Assembly (NCBI GenBank): GCA_900765115.1
Contig: CAAFQK010000024.1
Location: 23,090-87,089 of the forward strand
Origin: an uncultured Collinsella sp.
GTDB taxonomy: Bacteria; Actinomycetota; Coriobacteriia; Coriobacteriales; Coriobacteriaceae
DNA: 64,000 bases
Direction of reading: 5' to 3'
Below are positions 31,226 through 38,626 of the stretch, in pieces. The position numbers were made by a program, and so were the translations under genes. Numbering within the stretch: the first letter of the stretch is position 1; every line of letters starts with the position of its first letter. The notes under the pieces are model-generated. The model was not told where the DNA came from. It saw only the letters and a list, made by a program, of their open reading frames with translations, and ran no database searches.

Positions 31226-31452
31226 TTGTCCTCACACCCATTACTTTCCAGAAACCAGGGCACGAGCGTGCCGACCATGGCGACGGTCTCCAGCGCAGTC
31301 ATCGTGGTTGCGATGCTGTGGCAGAAGCAGAGGACTTCCTCGTCATCGATCTCGTCCACATCCTTGTCCCCGATCGCATTCAGCATGTCTTGAGCGTCCT
31401 CGGCGATCTCGTTGAGCAGATATGCCTTCAAATCCTTATAGCTCTCGTTCAC
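31222..31452 (-). CDS. Small hypothetical acidic protein, 76 aa
   Basis: MNESYKDLKAYLLNEIAEDA then an acidic stretch and a hydrophobic ALETVAMVGTLVPWFL. Coupled to the nuclease gene. Not recognised. Confidence 0.6.
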   Translation of the reverse strand: MNESYKDLKAYLLNEIAEDAQDMLNAIGDKDVDEIDDEEVLCFCHSIATTMTALETVAMVGTLVPWFLESNGCEDK

Positions 31453-31696
31453 TTAAAGCTCCTCTCGTGCTCCAATCCTTCTCGATATCCTTCTCCTCCG
31501 CGACCATGATCAGCGCCTTGTTGAGGCATCGCCTCGCCTGGCGCAGCTCGTCGCAGATGTCGCAGCTCGTCGCGACATGTCGCACTCCTGTCGCAGCATG
31601 TCGCAGCCGGTCGCGCTCCCTGAGCGACCTCTTCGCGTCCTCGAGCCTGCCGACGGCGAGGTCGATCCAGTCGGCAGGTCCGCACCTGTAGCTCAC
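31436..31696 (-). CDS. Hypothetical protein, 86 aa
   Basis: Starts with GTG (MSYRCGPADWIDLAVGRLED) and overlaps both neighbours. Helical with C-D-I-C. The central part (HAATGVRHVATSCD) is encoded by degenerate tgtcgca repeats. Unknown. Confidence 0.6.
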   Translation of the reverse strand: MSYRCGPADWIDLAVGRLEDAKRSLRERDRLRHAATGVRHVATSCDICDELRQARRCLNKALIMVAEEKDIEKDWSTRGALSEREL

Positions 31697-32016
31697 CGCG
31701 ACTCACCTCTCACGCCGAAGATGTCGGCGAGGATGTCGCCCGGCGTGGCCATGAACGGCTCGGTGCTGATCGGCTCGTGCTGCACCTCGAGGTAGTTCGG
31801 GTAGCCGATGGTCACGCCCGTGGGCTCGCGCCCGGGCAGGCACTGGTAGCCCCAAATCACGCTCACCCTGTGCTCGTCGAGGATGGTCTCGGTGCGCTCA
31901 ACGCGCAGCCTGTAGCCGCCCACCCTCTCGGTGTCGTACGTGTCGTCGGCCCAGGGAATCCGGTGCCTGTCGAGGGCGTCTCGGTAGGCCCTCATCACCG
32001 CTGAGATCTCTGCCAA
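31693..32016 (-). CDS. Hypothetical protein of the replication region
   Basis: About 107 residues. Clear product segment ISAVMRAYRDALDRHRIPWA, then TERVGGYRLRVERTETILDE and a C-terminus PGDILADIFGVRGESR. Start uncertain: a TTG at 32016, a GTG at 32028 or the ATG at 31995; none has an ideal ribosome site (AAGGAG is at 32035-32030). Unrecognised, but the frame keeps a normal codon pattern and is coupled to the next gene. Confidence 0.6.
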   Translation of the reverse strand: MAEISAVMRAYRDALDRHRIPWADDTYDTERVGGYRLRVERTETILDEHRVSVIWGYQCLPGREPTGVTIGYPNYLEVQHEPISTEPFMATPGDILADIFGVRGESR

Positions 32017-32045
32017 AACTTCTCTCACTCTCCTTCTCAAAAGAA

Positions 32046-32381
32046 TTAGGTGTTCTTTGCGCCGGGGGCTTCCCCGACGGCGCCGTTTCCACTGCCTAGC
32101 GGCGGGAACCCCATCGCCTGCTGGCCCAGCTGCCCCGCCGCCGTTGGCACACCTTTGGCATACCTCCAGCTCGGCTCCTCGCCCCTCGCGATGGCGGCGA
32201 TGTCCATCCGCAGGTCCTCCTTGGCGCGCTTGCGGGCACGGTACTCGTCGAGCTTCTGCTTCTTGGCCAGGCGCGCGCCCTCGTCGGCGCTGATGACGTT
32301 GGCCATGTAGATCCGCGTCACGTCGAGCGGCCGGCCGGCGGCGGGGTCGAAGCCGTCGAGCATCTCCCTGAGGGTAATCAT
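32046..32381 (-). CDS. Hypothetical protein, 111 aa
   Basis: MITLREMLDGFDPAAGRPLD, a charged helix (KKQKLDEYRARKRAKEDLRM) and a Gly/Pro-rich tail. It overlaps the DUF6291-type gene by 4 nt. It may be a replisome partner such as a helicase loader accessory, but no motif supports that. Confidence 0.6.
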   Translation of the reverse strand: MITLREMLDGFDPAAGRPLDVTRIYMANVISADEGARLAKKQKLDEYRARKRAKEDLRMDIAAIARGEEPSWRYAKGVPTAAGQLGQQAMGFPPLGSGNGAVGEAPGAKNT

Positions 32382-33037
32382 GCCGACTCACCCAGCTCCC
32401 GCTCGAGGGCGGCGATGACGTCGTCCTCGGTCTCGGCGGGCTTCCACAGCGCCGCGCGATCGACCTCCTGGGAGGTCTGCCCGCCGCGGGCCTTGAGGTC
32501 GGCATCGAAGCCGACCTGCTTGCGGCTCCAGTTGCGGGCGAGCGCCCACACGTCGGTCACGGGCAGGCCGCTCGGCAGCGTCCAGCCCTGCGCGGCGTAG
32601 TGGTCGAAGAACTGGCGGGCGTCGCCCCGGAGGCAGTTGGCGGCGAAGTACGCCTCCACGTCCTCGGCCGACGGGGGCTCGAAATCATCGTGCGCTTGGC
32701 GGGCCGCGCTATAACCCGCAAGGGTTATCTCCTTCTCCTTCTCTTTCTGTTGGCAACCCTGTCGGCTACTCCCCTGCGTGCTGGCTTGGCTACCCCCTTG
32801 GCTACCCCCTTGGCTACCGGCATTGGCTGCCCTCCTGAGACCCCCAAGGCTGCCGTTGACCATGGCGTCGATGCGGCCCCTTGCGAAGGTGAACGCCGCC
32901 ATGGTCGTCGGCTTCAGCTTGGGCTCGACGCCCTCGTAGCCGTAGCGCAGCATCGCCCAGGCGAGCGCCATGCCCTCCCTGTCGCCCAGGGCGCGGCAGC
33001 CCTCGTAGAAGTCCCTGTTGAAGTTGAAGTTATTCAT
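32378..33037 (-). CDS. Replication initiation-like protein (DUF6291-type)
   Basis: 219 residues from the ATG at 33037 after the near-perfect GGAGGTGAT. The N-terminal ~75 residues (FYEGCRALGDREGMALAWAM; TTMAAFTFARGRID) match DUF6291, found in phage replisome organisers. A Gly/Ser/Gln-rich linker (GSQGGSQGGSQ) encoded by short tandem repeats joins it to a C-terminal helical domain (FFDHYAAQGWTLPSGLPVTD). Overlaps the recombinase end by 8 nt. Origin binding is inferred. Confidence 0.72.
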   Translation of the reverse strand: MNNFNFNRDFYEGCRALGDREGMALAWAMLRYGYEGVEPKLKPTTMAAFTFARGRIDAMVNGSLGGLRRAANAGSQGGSQGGSQASTQGSSRQGCQQKEKEKEITLAGYSAARQAHDDFEPPSAEDVEAYFAANCLRGDARQFFDHYAAQGWTLPSGLPVTDVWALARNWSRKQVGFDADLKARGGQTSQEVDRAALWKPAETEDDVIAALERELGESA

Positions 33038-34223
33038 CCGTATCACCTCCGCAGATCGAATCGGTAAAGGCCGCGGCGGCGGCCTGGTCTCGGCCCGGCA
33101 TGACCGAACCGTAGGTCTCGAGCGTCGTCTTGACGTCGGCGTGCCCCAGGCGCTCCTGGATGGTCCTCATGTCGAACCCGTTCATGAGCAGCCACGTGGC
33201 GTGCGTGTGGCGCAGCGTGTGGAACGTCGTCTCCGGCGGCAGACCCAGCTCCCGCGCGAGCGCCTTAAAGCGCTGCGTGACGGTCGACGGGCGCGCGAGC
33301 GTGCCGGCGGGGCTGAACGTCACCACGGGCGCCGCAGGGCCCTTGCGCGCGAGCCACGTGCCCTGCCACTCCAGGTGGCGCTCCAGCCGAGCCTCGACGG
33401 CCGGCGCGAGAGCAACGTTGCGCGGCCGCCTGCCCTTGGTGTACGCCTGCCGGTGCAGATCGGGCTTCTCGACCGCCTGCCCAGCCACGTGAAGATCGTG
33501 CAGCGCGTGGCGCCAGTCGCGGCGCTGCAGCCCGCAGACCTCCCCGACCCGCATGCCCGTGTTGAGGGCCAGGTAGGCCGCCATGGCCTCGGTGCGTCGA
33601 GCGATGTTGGCACCAGACGCCAATCGCGAGGACATGGCGGAGGCGAGCGCGCGGGACAGCTCGTCCACGTCGCATTCGGACAGGGCGAACGGCTCCGAAG
33701 GCGGCGCGGACGGCGCGGGGACGTCGAGCATGATGTCGCGCCCCAGCGCCGCCCACCACGAGCGGTAGGCACCCTTGAGGAGCGCGTGCATCTTGAGCAG
33801 CGTCTTGGGCGACAGCCCCTTGCCGCTCCTGGGGGCGAGCAGCATGCGGTACGCCGCCGACACGTCCCAGGGCTCAATCTGGTCGTAGGGCAGACGCCCG
33901 ATGGTCGGCTCCACCATCGTCCTGACCACGCTGCGGTACGTGGCCACCGAGTTGTCGGACAGGCCGTTGACGGGGTCGGAGATGTACGTCTCGAGCATTG
34001 AGGACAGGCGCTTGGAGCTGTCCCGTGCGGAGGAAGGGTCGAACGTGGCCGCCCACCTGTCGCACTCCGCCTGGGCCTGCTCGCGCGTCAGCTCCGCGTC
34101 CCACGACCTGTACGGCCTGATCCGCCTGCCGGTCACGCGGTCGGTGCCCATGTAGGGGCGGGCGAACCAGCGGCCGTCAGCCCCGCGCTGCACGACCGCC
34201 CGGCGCTCGTTAGAAGTCGGCAT
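33030..34223 (-). CDS. Second tyrosine recombinase (Xer/integrase family)
   Basis: 397 residues from the ATG at 34223, which overlaps the previous gene by 14 nt. Core-binding domain ~60-170, catalytic domain with GMRVGEVCGL (Arg I), HTLRHTHATWLL (His-x-x-Arg), LGHADVKTTLETY (His and Tyr). All catalytic residues are present. It is far from the att sites and lies within the replication operon, so it is not the gene for the tRNA-Lys insertion. It may resolve dimers or act at another site. Confidence 0.88.
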   Translation of the reverse strand: MPTSNERRAVVQRGADGRWFARPYMGTDRVTGRRIRPYRSWDAELTREQAQAECDRWAATFDPSSARDSSKRLSSMLETYISDPVNGLSDNSVATYRSVVRTMVEPTIGRLPYDQIEPWDVSAAYRMLLAPRSGKGLSPKTLLKMHALLKGAYRSWWAALGRDIMLDVPAPSAPPSEPFALSECDVDELSRALASAMSSRLASGANIARRTEAMAAYLALNTGMRVGEVCGLQRRDWRHALHDLHVAGQAVEKPDLHRQAYTKGRRPRNVALAPAVEARLERHLEWQGTWLARKGPAAPVVTFSPAGTLARPSTVTQRFKALARELGLPPETTFHTLRHTHATWLLMNGFDMRTIQERLGHADVKTTLETYGSVMPGRDQAAAAAFTDSICGGDTDE

Positions 34224-34566
34224 CGATGCCCAGCCCCGCCGCCATGTCGCGGATCTCCCTGCGCGCGTCCGGGTCGATGGTCTGGACGCTGTCGGCGTGC
34301 CCATGGGGGTCGGCGTTGAGCACGGCTGCAAGTATGAGCTTGCGCGCGAGCCCGTACGGAATGCCAACCTGGCGGAGGGCCTCAATGATCGTGTCGATAC
34401 CCGCGGCGGCGAGCGTGGCGATATCGCGGGGGCTTGACGCACCCACGAAACACGCGTCCACGCTGCTGTCCCCGCTGACGGTCGTGACCGTCGCGCAGCG
34501 GCAATCGAACGAGCGGACCTCGCCGCAGGCCTCCACCGTCACCCTGACCTTCTCCTCGCTACTCAT
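34210..34566 (-). CDS. Hypothetical protein of the ParB operon, 118 aa
   Basis: Start ATG with AAGGAG upstream, overlapping the ParB-like gene by 8 nt. Segments VRVTVEACGEVRSFDCRCAT and GHADSVQTIDPDARREIRDM. Cys-rich N-terminal beta part and helical C-terminus. Not recognised. Confidence 0.62.
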   Translation of the reverse strand: MSSEEKVRVTVEACGEVRSFDCRCATVTTVSGDSSVDACFVGASSPRDIATLAAAGIDTIIEALRQVGIPYGLARKLILAAVLNADPHGHADSVQTIDPDARREIRDMAAGLGIDADF

Positions 34567-35809
34567 CCTTCTCCTCCTTGAAACTCGCCTGAACCCTCTC
34601 CATGAGCCACACATCCTCCTCGCCGGGCTCGAAGCCCACGGAGCAGAAGATGTCATAGTGGTCGAGCCACGCCTCCGCGTCGTCGCCGCCCCAGCGGTTG
34701 TTGAGCTGGGCCATGTCCTTGGCCGCCGCCATGAGCCAGCAGCCGGCCTCGTACTCGCTGGGCCTGCACGCCTTGAGGTTGCGGGCGAACTCGTCTCGCA
34801 CGAGCCCGAAACGCTCCTCGTTCTCGGGGTGGCTGTCGCCGCCCATCGCCACGAGCAGCGCGGGCGGGTCCCCACGGTCAGCGCACACGCACGCCATGAG
34901 GTCCTTGGACATGGCAAAGGCGCCGGACGCCACGAAGCCGATCTGGCTCCTGTACAGCTCCTCGAGTGCTGCCTTCTCGCGCGCGGCCTCCTGCTCGGCC
35001 CGGATCTCCTCCTCGGTCTTCTCGGGCTCGGCGCCCGAGCCGTCATCGGGCTCGTAGATGTTCCAGTAGCCGCCCGACGACACGGCCACGGTGCCGGCGG
35101 CGATATCCATCCCCTCGAGTTTCTCAGCGACGCCGCCCAGGTCGACCCAGGCAACGTAGTTGAAACCCTCGGGCTTCTCCCTCACGACCGGGATGCCAGC
35201 GTCCCCGAAGGCGTCGTAGTCCTCGGCCTTGGCCTCCTCGCGCTCGACGCGGCGGCGGATGCTGTCGGCCTTGCCCGCCCAGCCCTCGCCTGCCGCCAGC
35301 ACGGCCTCGATATCCTTCTCGTCCTCGAAGGCGCTCGCGGCCTCCAGCTGGTCGAGCGTCACCTGGCGACCCTCAATACTCCCGCGCAGCCTGCGCGCCG
35401 CGCGGATCTGCCCGGCGGTGGCCCGGCTCGCGCGCTCGATGCGCTGCTCGTCGATGCCCAGCACGAGCATCTGCTGCACGCCGCGTGCGCGCTCGGCCTC
35501 GGTCAGCTGGCGCTTGTCGTCGGTGGCGAGCATGGCCACGAGCTCGTTGGCCTCGTCCATGCTCTCCGCCACCAGCGCGGACACCTCGCGGCCCTCGCCG
35601 TAGATGGACGACAGCGCGCGGTAGCGGCGCTCGCCGTCCACGATTCGGTAGACGTTGCCGTCCGCCACGACCACGGGCGGATTCAGCGGCTCGCCGCCGG
35701 TCGCCTCGATGCTGCGGGCCAGGGCGCCGATGTCGCCGAAGTCCTCGCGCGGGTTCTGCCCGCTCGGACGGATGTCGCCCAGGCGCACGGACCTCTTCTC
35801 AAACTGCAT
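34559..35809 (-). CDS. ParB/Spo0J-family nuclease-like DNA-binding protein
   Basis: 416 residues, GGAGG before the ATG. N-terminal ParB fold (LGDIRPSGQNPREDFGD; VYRIVDGERRYRALSSIYGE with the G-E-R-R nucleotide motif), then a helical region (ERARGVQQMLVLGIDEQRIE) and a long C-terminal domain of unknown kind with an acidic hinge. No parA is next to it. Such phage ParB-like proteins may act in replication, partition or anti-defence. A CTP-dependent role is possible but not shown. Confidence 0.8.
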   Translation of the reverse strand: MQFEKRSVRLGDIRPSGQNPREDFGDIGALARSIEATGGEPLNPPVVVADGNVYRIVDGERRYRALSSIYGEGREVSALVAESMDEANELVAMLATDDKRQLTEAERARGVQQMLVLGIDEQRIERASRATAGQIRAARRLRGSIEGRQVTLDQLEAASAFEDEKDIEAVLAAGEGWAGKADSIRRRVEREEAKAEDYDAFGDAGIPVVREKPEGFNYVAWVDLGGVAEKLEGMDIAAGTVAVSSGGYWNIYEPDDGSGAEPEKTEEEIRAEQEAAREKAALEELYRSQIGFVASGAFAMSKDLMACVCADRGDPPALLVAMGGDSHPENEERFGLVRDEFARNLKACRPSEYEAGCWLMAAAKDMAQLNNRWGGDDAEAWLDHYDIFCSVGFEPGEEDVWLMERVQASFKEEKDE

Positions 35810-35819
35810 ATCAAACCTC

Positions 35820-35978
35820 CTAGTAGTACATCCCGCTCGGCGCGGTCCCCTCGATGGCGCCCGCGACGGCGATCAGGCCGATGAGGGCCACGGCGCACAC
35901 CACGCTGCGCACACGCTCGGGAAGCGAGTCCCACCACTCGCCGAGTCTGCAGCCGGCATCCCAGATAAGGTCGCCCAT
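35820..35978 (-). CDS. Small membrane protein, 52 aa
   Basis: MGDLIWDAGCRLGEWWDSLP then a single membrane helix (VVCAVALIGLIAVAGAI). Coupled to the Xis-like gene by TGATG. Unknown role. Confidence 0.6.
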   Translation of the reverse strand: MGDLIWDAGCRLGEWWDSLPERVRSVVCAVALIGLIAVAGAIEGTAPSGMYY

Positions 35979-36208
35979 CACGCCACCCGCCTCGGACGGC
36001 GAGCGGGCACGCAGTCGGGCGAGGGCAGCGCCTGCTTGGCGCCACGCGCCTTGATGGCGGCGTCGATGTCCTCGCTGCTCACCACCTCGCGCGAGCTGTT
36101 GGGGTTGAGCGACGGGTAGCGCGGGATCTCGCCCTGCATGACCATCGCGCGGAACGTTGTGCTGTCGCAGCAGGCGTACCTCGCGCCCTTGGCTATAGAC
36201 ATCCACAT
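35978..36208 (-). CDS. Excisionase-like (MerR-type HTH) protein
   Basis: 76 residues. MSIAKGARYACCDSTTFRAM then GEIPRYPSLNPNSSREVVSS and EDIDAAIKARGAKQ, the winged-helix pattern of excisionase/HTH_17 proteins. It heads the leftward replication genes. It may help excise the prophage or regulate its early operon; position far from attR is unusual for a Xis. Confidence 0.68.
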   Translation of the reverse strand: MWMSIAKGARYACCDSTTFRAMVMQGEIPRYPSLNPNSSREVVSSEDIDAAIKARGAKQALPSPDCVPARRPRRVA

Positions 36209-36299
36209 GGCCTTCTCCTTTCATTCGTATGAGCCAATCCCTTGCCGGAGGGCCGCACCAAGAGGCGCAGCCGGAGGGCGCTCCCCCGCCAAAGGGAGC

Positions 36300-36333
36300 G
36301 GTGCCGCCGCCCCGCCAAGTCGGCGGCGGCACC
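36300..36333. repeat. 12-bp inverted repeat, hairpin
   Basis: GGTGCCGCCGCC with its exact complement and a 10-nt loop. No T tract; possible terminator-like or protein-binding site. Confidence 0.6.
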
Positions 36334-36359
36334 ATGTGGGCCGGAAGTAGGGAGTCCGG

Positions 36360-36419
36360 CCCCGTCGCGCCGCGGGCCCCGCGGAATGGGGGCGGTACGG
36401 AACCCGTGGCGCGACGGGG
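36360..36419. repeat. 12-bp inverted repeat with 36-nt spacer
   Basis: CCCCGTCGCGCC and GGCGCGACGGGG, exact complements. Confidence 0.6.
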
Positions 36420-36431
36420 GCGGGCCTGCCG

Positions 36432-36500
36432 TCAGCGGCGCATGAGGCCGAGGCCGACGCCGAACAGGAACGCGAAGGAGAGTGCGAGAATGAAACCCAT
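36432..36500 (-). CDS. Micropeptide with one membrane helix, 22 aa
   Basis: MGFILALSFAFLFGVGLGLM then R-R. GAGGAGG lies 5 nt before the ATG, a very strong site. Its promoter would be shared with the divergent gene at 36528. Accepted for the ribosome site and membrane-like composition. Confidence 0.42.
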   Translation of the reverse strand: MGFILALSFAFLFGVGLGLMRR

Positions 36501-36527
36501 GGGAACCTCCTCGGAAGGGAATCGAAG

Positions 36528-36992
36528 ATGAACAAGACGCTCAAAGCCGCGAAGGAGAACATCGACCTGCTGGTCACCATCGCCGGGGCGGTCGGGTTCG
36601 GCTCGGTCGCCGCGATGGCGGAAGACGTGCGCACGATGGTCGCCGAGCACCCTGCCTCGTGCCTCCTCCTGACCGGCGCCGCCGCCATGCTCGGATACGC
36701 GACCGCGCGCATCGTCGCCGCGAGGAGCGCCTGGGCAAGGCGCCGGAGGATGGACGACCGCCTCTCCGCCGTATTCCTCTGCATGTCGCGGAGGCGAAAG
36801 GCGCTCGTGCGCCAAGCGCTCGACGAGGGCTCCGTCAGCCTCTCCCCGCTCGATGCCGACGCCCTCGCGCTGTGCGAGCTCGGCATCTTCGGGATGCCGC
36901 CAGTCGGATCGGTACTCTCCGCAACCGACTTCTCCGTCCAGCCCGCGGTGATCCGGGCGATTATCAAACACCGCCCCGAGTGGCTCGCCTAG
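36528..36992 (+). CDS. Membrane protein, possible superinfection exclusion factor
   Basis: 154 residues. Two membrane helices (about 13-32 and 43-63), then a basic stretch ARRRRMDDR and a cytoplasmic domain with QALDEGSVSLSPLDADALAL. This layout resembles SieB-type superinfection exclusion proteins. It is the only rightward gene inside a leftward block, so it is probably expressed in the lysogen. The role is an inference from topology and setting. Confidence 0.6.
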   Translation: MNKTLKAAKENIDLLVTIAGAVGFGSVAAMAEDVRTMVAEHPASCLLLTGAAAMLGYATARIVAARSAWARRRRMDDRLSAVFLCMSRRRKALVRQALDEGSVSLSPLDADALALCELGIFGMPPVGSVLSATDFSVQPAVIRAIIKHRPEWLA

Positions 36993-37141
36993 CGCGCCCA
37001 CAGCGACCCGACCACCCACGCCGCGATGAACGGCAGCGCGGCCGAGAAGCACACCCGCGCCAGGCCGTAGGCCCCCTGCGCGGTGCAAGCCCACCCCGCG
37101 GCGTCCATCACGACGGCCGAGGCCAGCAGCGCCCGGGTCAT
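36989..37141 (-). CDS. Small membrane protein, 50 aa
   Basis: MTRALLASAVVMDAAGWACT...FSAALPFIAAWVVGSLWAR. ATG overlaps the stop of the HTH gene (ATGA); its 3' end overlaps the end of the rightward 36528 gene by 4 nt. Two weak membrane helices. Supported by coupling and composition. Confidence 0.5.
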   Translation of the reverse strand: MTRALLASAVVMDAAGWACTAQGAYGLARVCFSAALPFIAAWVVGSLWAR

Positions 37142-37335
37142 TCCTCTTCCTCCAGATCCTCCATGGGCACGCCCAGCGCCCTCGCGAGCCGCTTGGCCGC
37201 CCCGTACTTCGCGTCGGCTATCCCCCGGCGCTCCCAGTTCCGCACCGTCGTCTCGGTAACGCCCGCCTTCACCGCGAGCTTGAACTGCGAGAGTCCCGCC
37301 TTCTTGCGGAGCCGCCTGATCTCATTCATTTCCAT
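37138..37335 (-). CDS. XRE/Cro-type HTH regulator
   Basis: 65 residues: IRRLRKKAGLSQFKLAVKAG then VTETTVRNWERRGIADAKYG, a textbook lambda-repressor-like HTH, with an acidic tail. Divergent from the zinc-ribbon gene at 37396, with an inverted-repeat operator candidate between them. Likely a second-tier regulator of the lytic/lysogenic switch. Confidence 0.82.
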   Translation of the reverse strand: MEMNEIRRLRKKAGLSQFKLAVKAGVTETTVRNWERRGIADAKYGAAKRLARALGVPMEDLEEEE

Positions 37336-37348
37336 GTCCCCACGAACC

Positions 37349-37364
37349 CGTAAACTCCTTTACG
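37349..37364. promoter_or_regulatory. Operator candidate CGTAAA-4-TTTACG
   Basis: Perfect 6-bp inverted repeat with a 4-bp spacer, and a further TTTACG half-site at 37373-37378. It lies in the 60-bp gap between two divergent genes, one encoding an HTH protein. Confidence 0.6.
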
Positions 37365-37395
37365 TTCATCCCTTTACGCAAAAGGAGGTGATTAC

Positions 37396-37578
37396 ATGTC
37401 AAAATCGAAGGTCGAAGTAAACGAGAGAAACCTGGGCCGCATCTTCACCAGCGGAATCGAGCGCGTCATTGCAACCGAGGGCTACGAAGCCCGCTGCCAA
37501 GTCTGCGGCCGGAGCTTCACTCTCCGACCGGAATCGATGCGCTGCCCCCACTGCGGGACGGGCTACCGCACGCGATGA
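37396..37578 (+). CDS. Zinc-ribbon protein, 60 aa
   Basis: C-Q-V-C-G and C-P-H-C-G pairs form one zinc ribbon (about residues 34-54). AAGGAGG precedes the ATG. It may bind nucleic acid. It converges with the small 37517 gene, overlapping 62 bp. Confidence 0.65.
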   Translation: MSKSKVEVNERNLGRIFTSGIERVIATEGYEARCQVCGRSFTLRPESMRCPHCGTGYRTR

Positions 37579-37729
37579 CCTCGTAGTTGAGCTCGACTTC
37601 ACCGAGCTCATTGAGGATCTCGGCGGCCGCCTGCAGGTGCTCCGAAGCCTCCCTCGCCTTCTCCGCGAGCTCCAGGGCCTGGGAGCACCTGCCCCTGAGT
37701 TTCAGCTCGCCCACCTTCTTGCCTTCCAT
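37517..37729 (-). CDS. Small helical hypothetical protein, 70 aa
   Basis: MEGKKVGELKLRGRCSQALE then a coiled-coil helix. Ribosome site gaaggggg. Located 17 nt after the Cro-like gene. The overlap with 37396-37578 means one may be smaller than drawn. Confidence 0.5.
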   Translation of the reverse strand: MEGKKVGELKLRGRCSQALELAEKAREASEHLQAAAEILNELGEVELNYEVIACGSPSRSGGSASIPVGE

Positions 37730-37746
37730 CTCTTCCCCCTTCCGGC

Positions 37747-37974
37747 CTAGGCGGCCTCGTCCGTGTTCCAGCCCATCAGGTCGTTGGGCGTGCAGCCGAG
37801 GGCCTGGGCGATGGCATACGCCTTGTCGACGCCCGGGACCATCGAGCCGTTCTCGTATCCGATGATTGAAGATGCCGAGAGCCCCGCCCTGTTAGCCAAC
37901 TGCTCCTGAGACATATCGGCGCGAGCACGGGCGGCGCGCAGGTTCGCTCCAAACTCGTCCTTCGAAAACTCCAT
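37747..37974 (-). CDS. Cro-like XRE-family regulator
   Basis: 75 residues from the ATG at 37974 (AAGGAGG 5 nt upstream). RADMSQEQLANRAGLSASSI and GYENGSMVPGVDKAYAIAQA give the HTH and following helices. Divergent from the CI-like gene across a ~155-bp switch region; it starts the leftward early operon, so it is called the Cro counterpart. Confidence 0.82.
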   Translation of the reverse strand: MEFSKDEFGANLRAARARADMSQEQLANRAGLSASSIIGYENGSMVPGVDKAYAIAQALGCTPNDLMGWNTDEAA

Positions 37975-38021
37975 TTCGTCCTCCTTCAAAATGTGCGGGT
38001 TTCTTCCTGTTGCTTGAAACT

Positions 38022-38041
38022 ATAGGCGGATGTCTGCCTAT
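38022..38041. promoter_or_regulatory. Operator candidate in the lysogeny switch
   Basis: Inverted repeat ATAGGC-(8)-GCCTAT, extended by one further G-C pair, between the Cro-like and CI-like genes. A second partial TATAGGA lies near 38089. Confidence 0.55.
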
Positions 38042-38129
38042 TGGCAAGAGAAAACTTTGCAGAATCTTGCTCATACTGAAGAAAAGCTATAGGATTCTCG
38101 GCAACAACCGTCCTATTTAGGAGGCGTAT

Positions 38130-38513
38130 ATGGATCTAAGAATTAGGGAAGTGAGAAAGAACCTTCACATGTCCCAAACGGAGCTTGCCGACGCAACGGG
38201 AACAAGCCTGAGAACGGTCGGCTCTTGGGAGAGAAGCGAGAGCCTCCCCAACGTCGAGCAGCTCTGGAAGTGCGCGAAGGTTCTGCACACCGACCCCAAC
38301 GACCTGCTCGGCTGGTACGAGGAGCATCCCGAGGACAAGCCGACGGCGCCGGCGGGCGCGGAGGGCGAGCTGATCGCCTGCTATCGACAGAGCACCGAGA
38401 AGAGGCGCTCGAAGATCCTGGAGACGGCACGCGACCAGGCCGAGCTGTCCCAAAATCAGGCTGCAGCGCCTGAAGGCGAAAGGCTGGAAGCGGATCAAGT
38501 AAGGTCCGCGTAG
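38130..38513 (+). CDS. CI-like repressor, XRE family
   Basis: 127 residues. HTH MSQTELADATGTSLRTVGSW at 14-33, linker with APAGAEGE, and C-terminal helix KRRSKILETARDQAE, likely for dimerisation. No peptidase (LexA-like) domain, so induction would not be by RecA self-cleavage. AGGAGG before the ATG. Same orientation as the integrase. Confidence 0.8.
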   Translation: MDLRIREVRKNLHMSQTELADATGTSLRTVGSWERSESLPNVEQLWKCAKVLHTDPNDLLGWYEEHPEDKPTAPAGAEGELIACYRQSTEKRRSKILETARDQAELSQNQAAAPEGERLEADQVRSA

Positions 38514-38525
38514 GCGGGGGAATCA

Positions 38526-38570
38526 AAACGCCAGTTGTTGCCCATTCTCGTAACCCCACGAATATGAGGC
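38526..38570. repeat. Cassette-flanking repeat, left copy
   Basis: About 45 bp similar to 39610-39655. Both start AAACGCCAGTT and contain a hairpin whose loop reads aaccc; this copy is imperfect. Confidence 0.65.
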
Positions 38571-38626
38571 CGCGAACCAACGCCCCGATCAGCTTCGAGC
38601 CACCAAAAGAAGGGATTACTCAAGTC

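Larger units (their letters stand above)
36209..36431. other. GC-rich non-coding stretch with strong inverted repeats
   Basis: Holds two perfect 12-bp inverted repeats (36300-36333 and 36360-36419). No ribosome site or likely gene. Long open frames across it are shadows. Confidence 0.6.

Noticed and set aside
36221..36967. Long minus-strand frames (248 and 220 residues) over 36.2-37.1 kb
   Set aside because: They are shadows of the rightward 36528 gene and the GC palindromes; only the short end 36432-36500 has a ribosome site.
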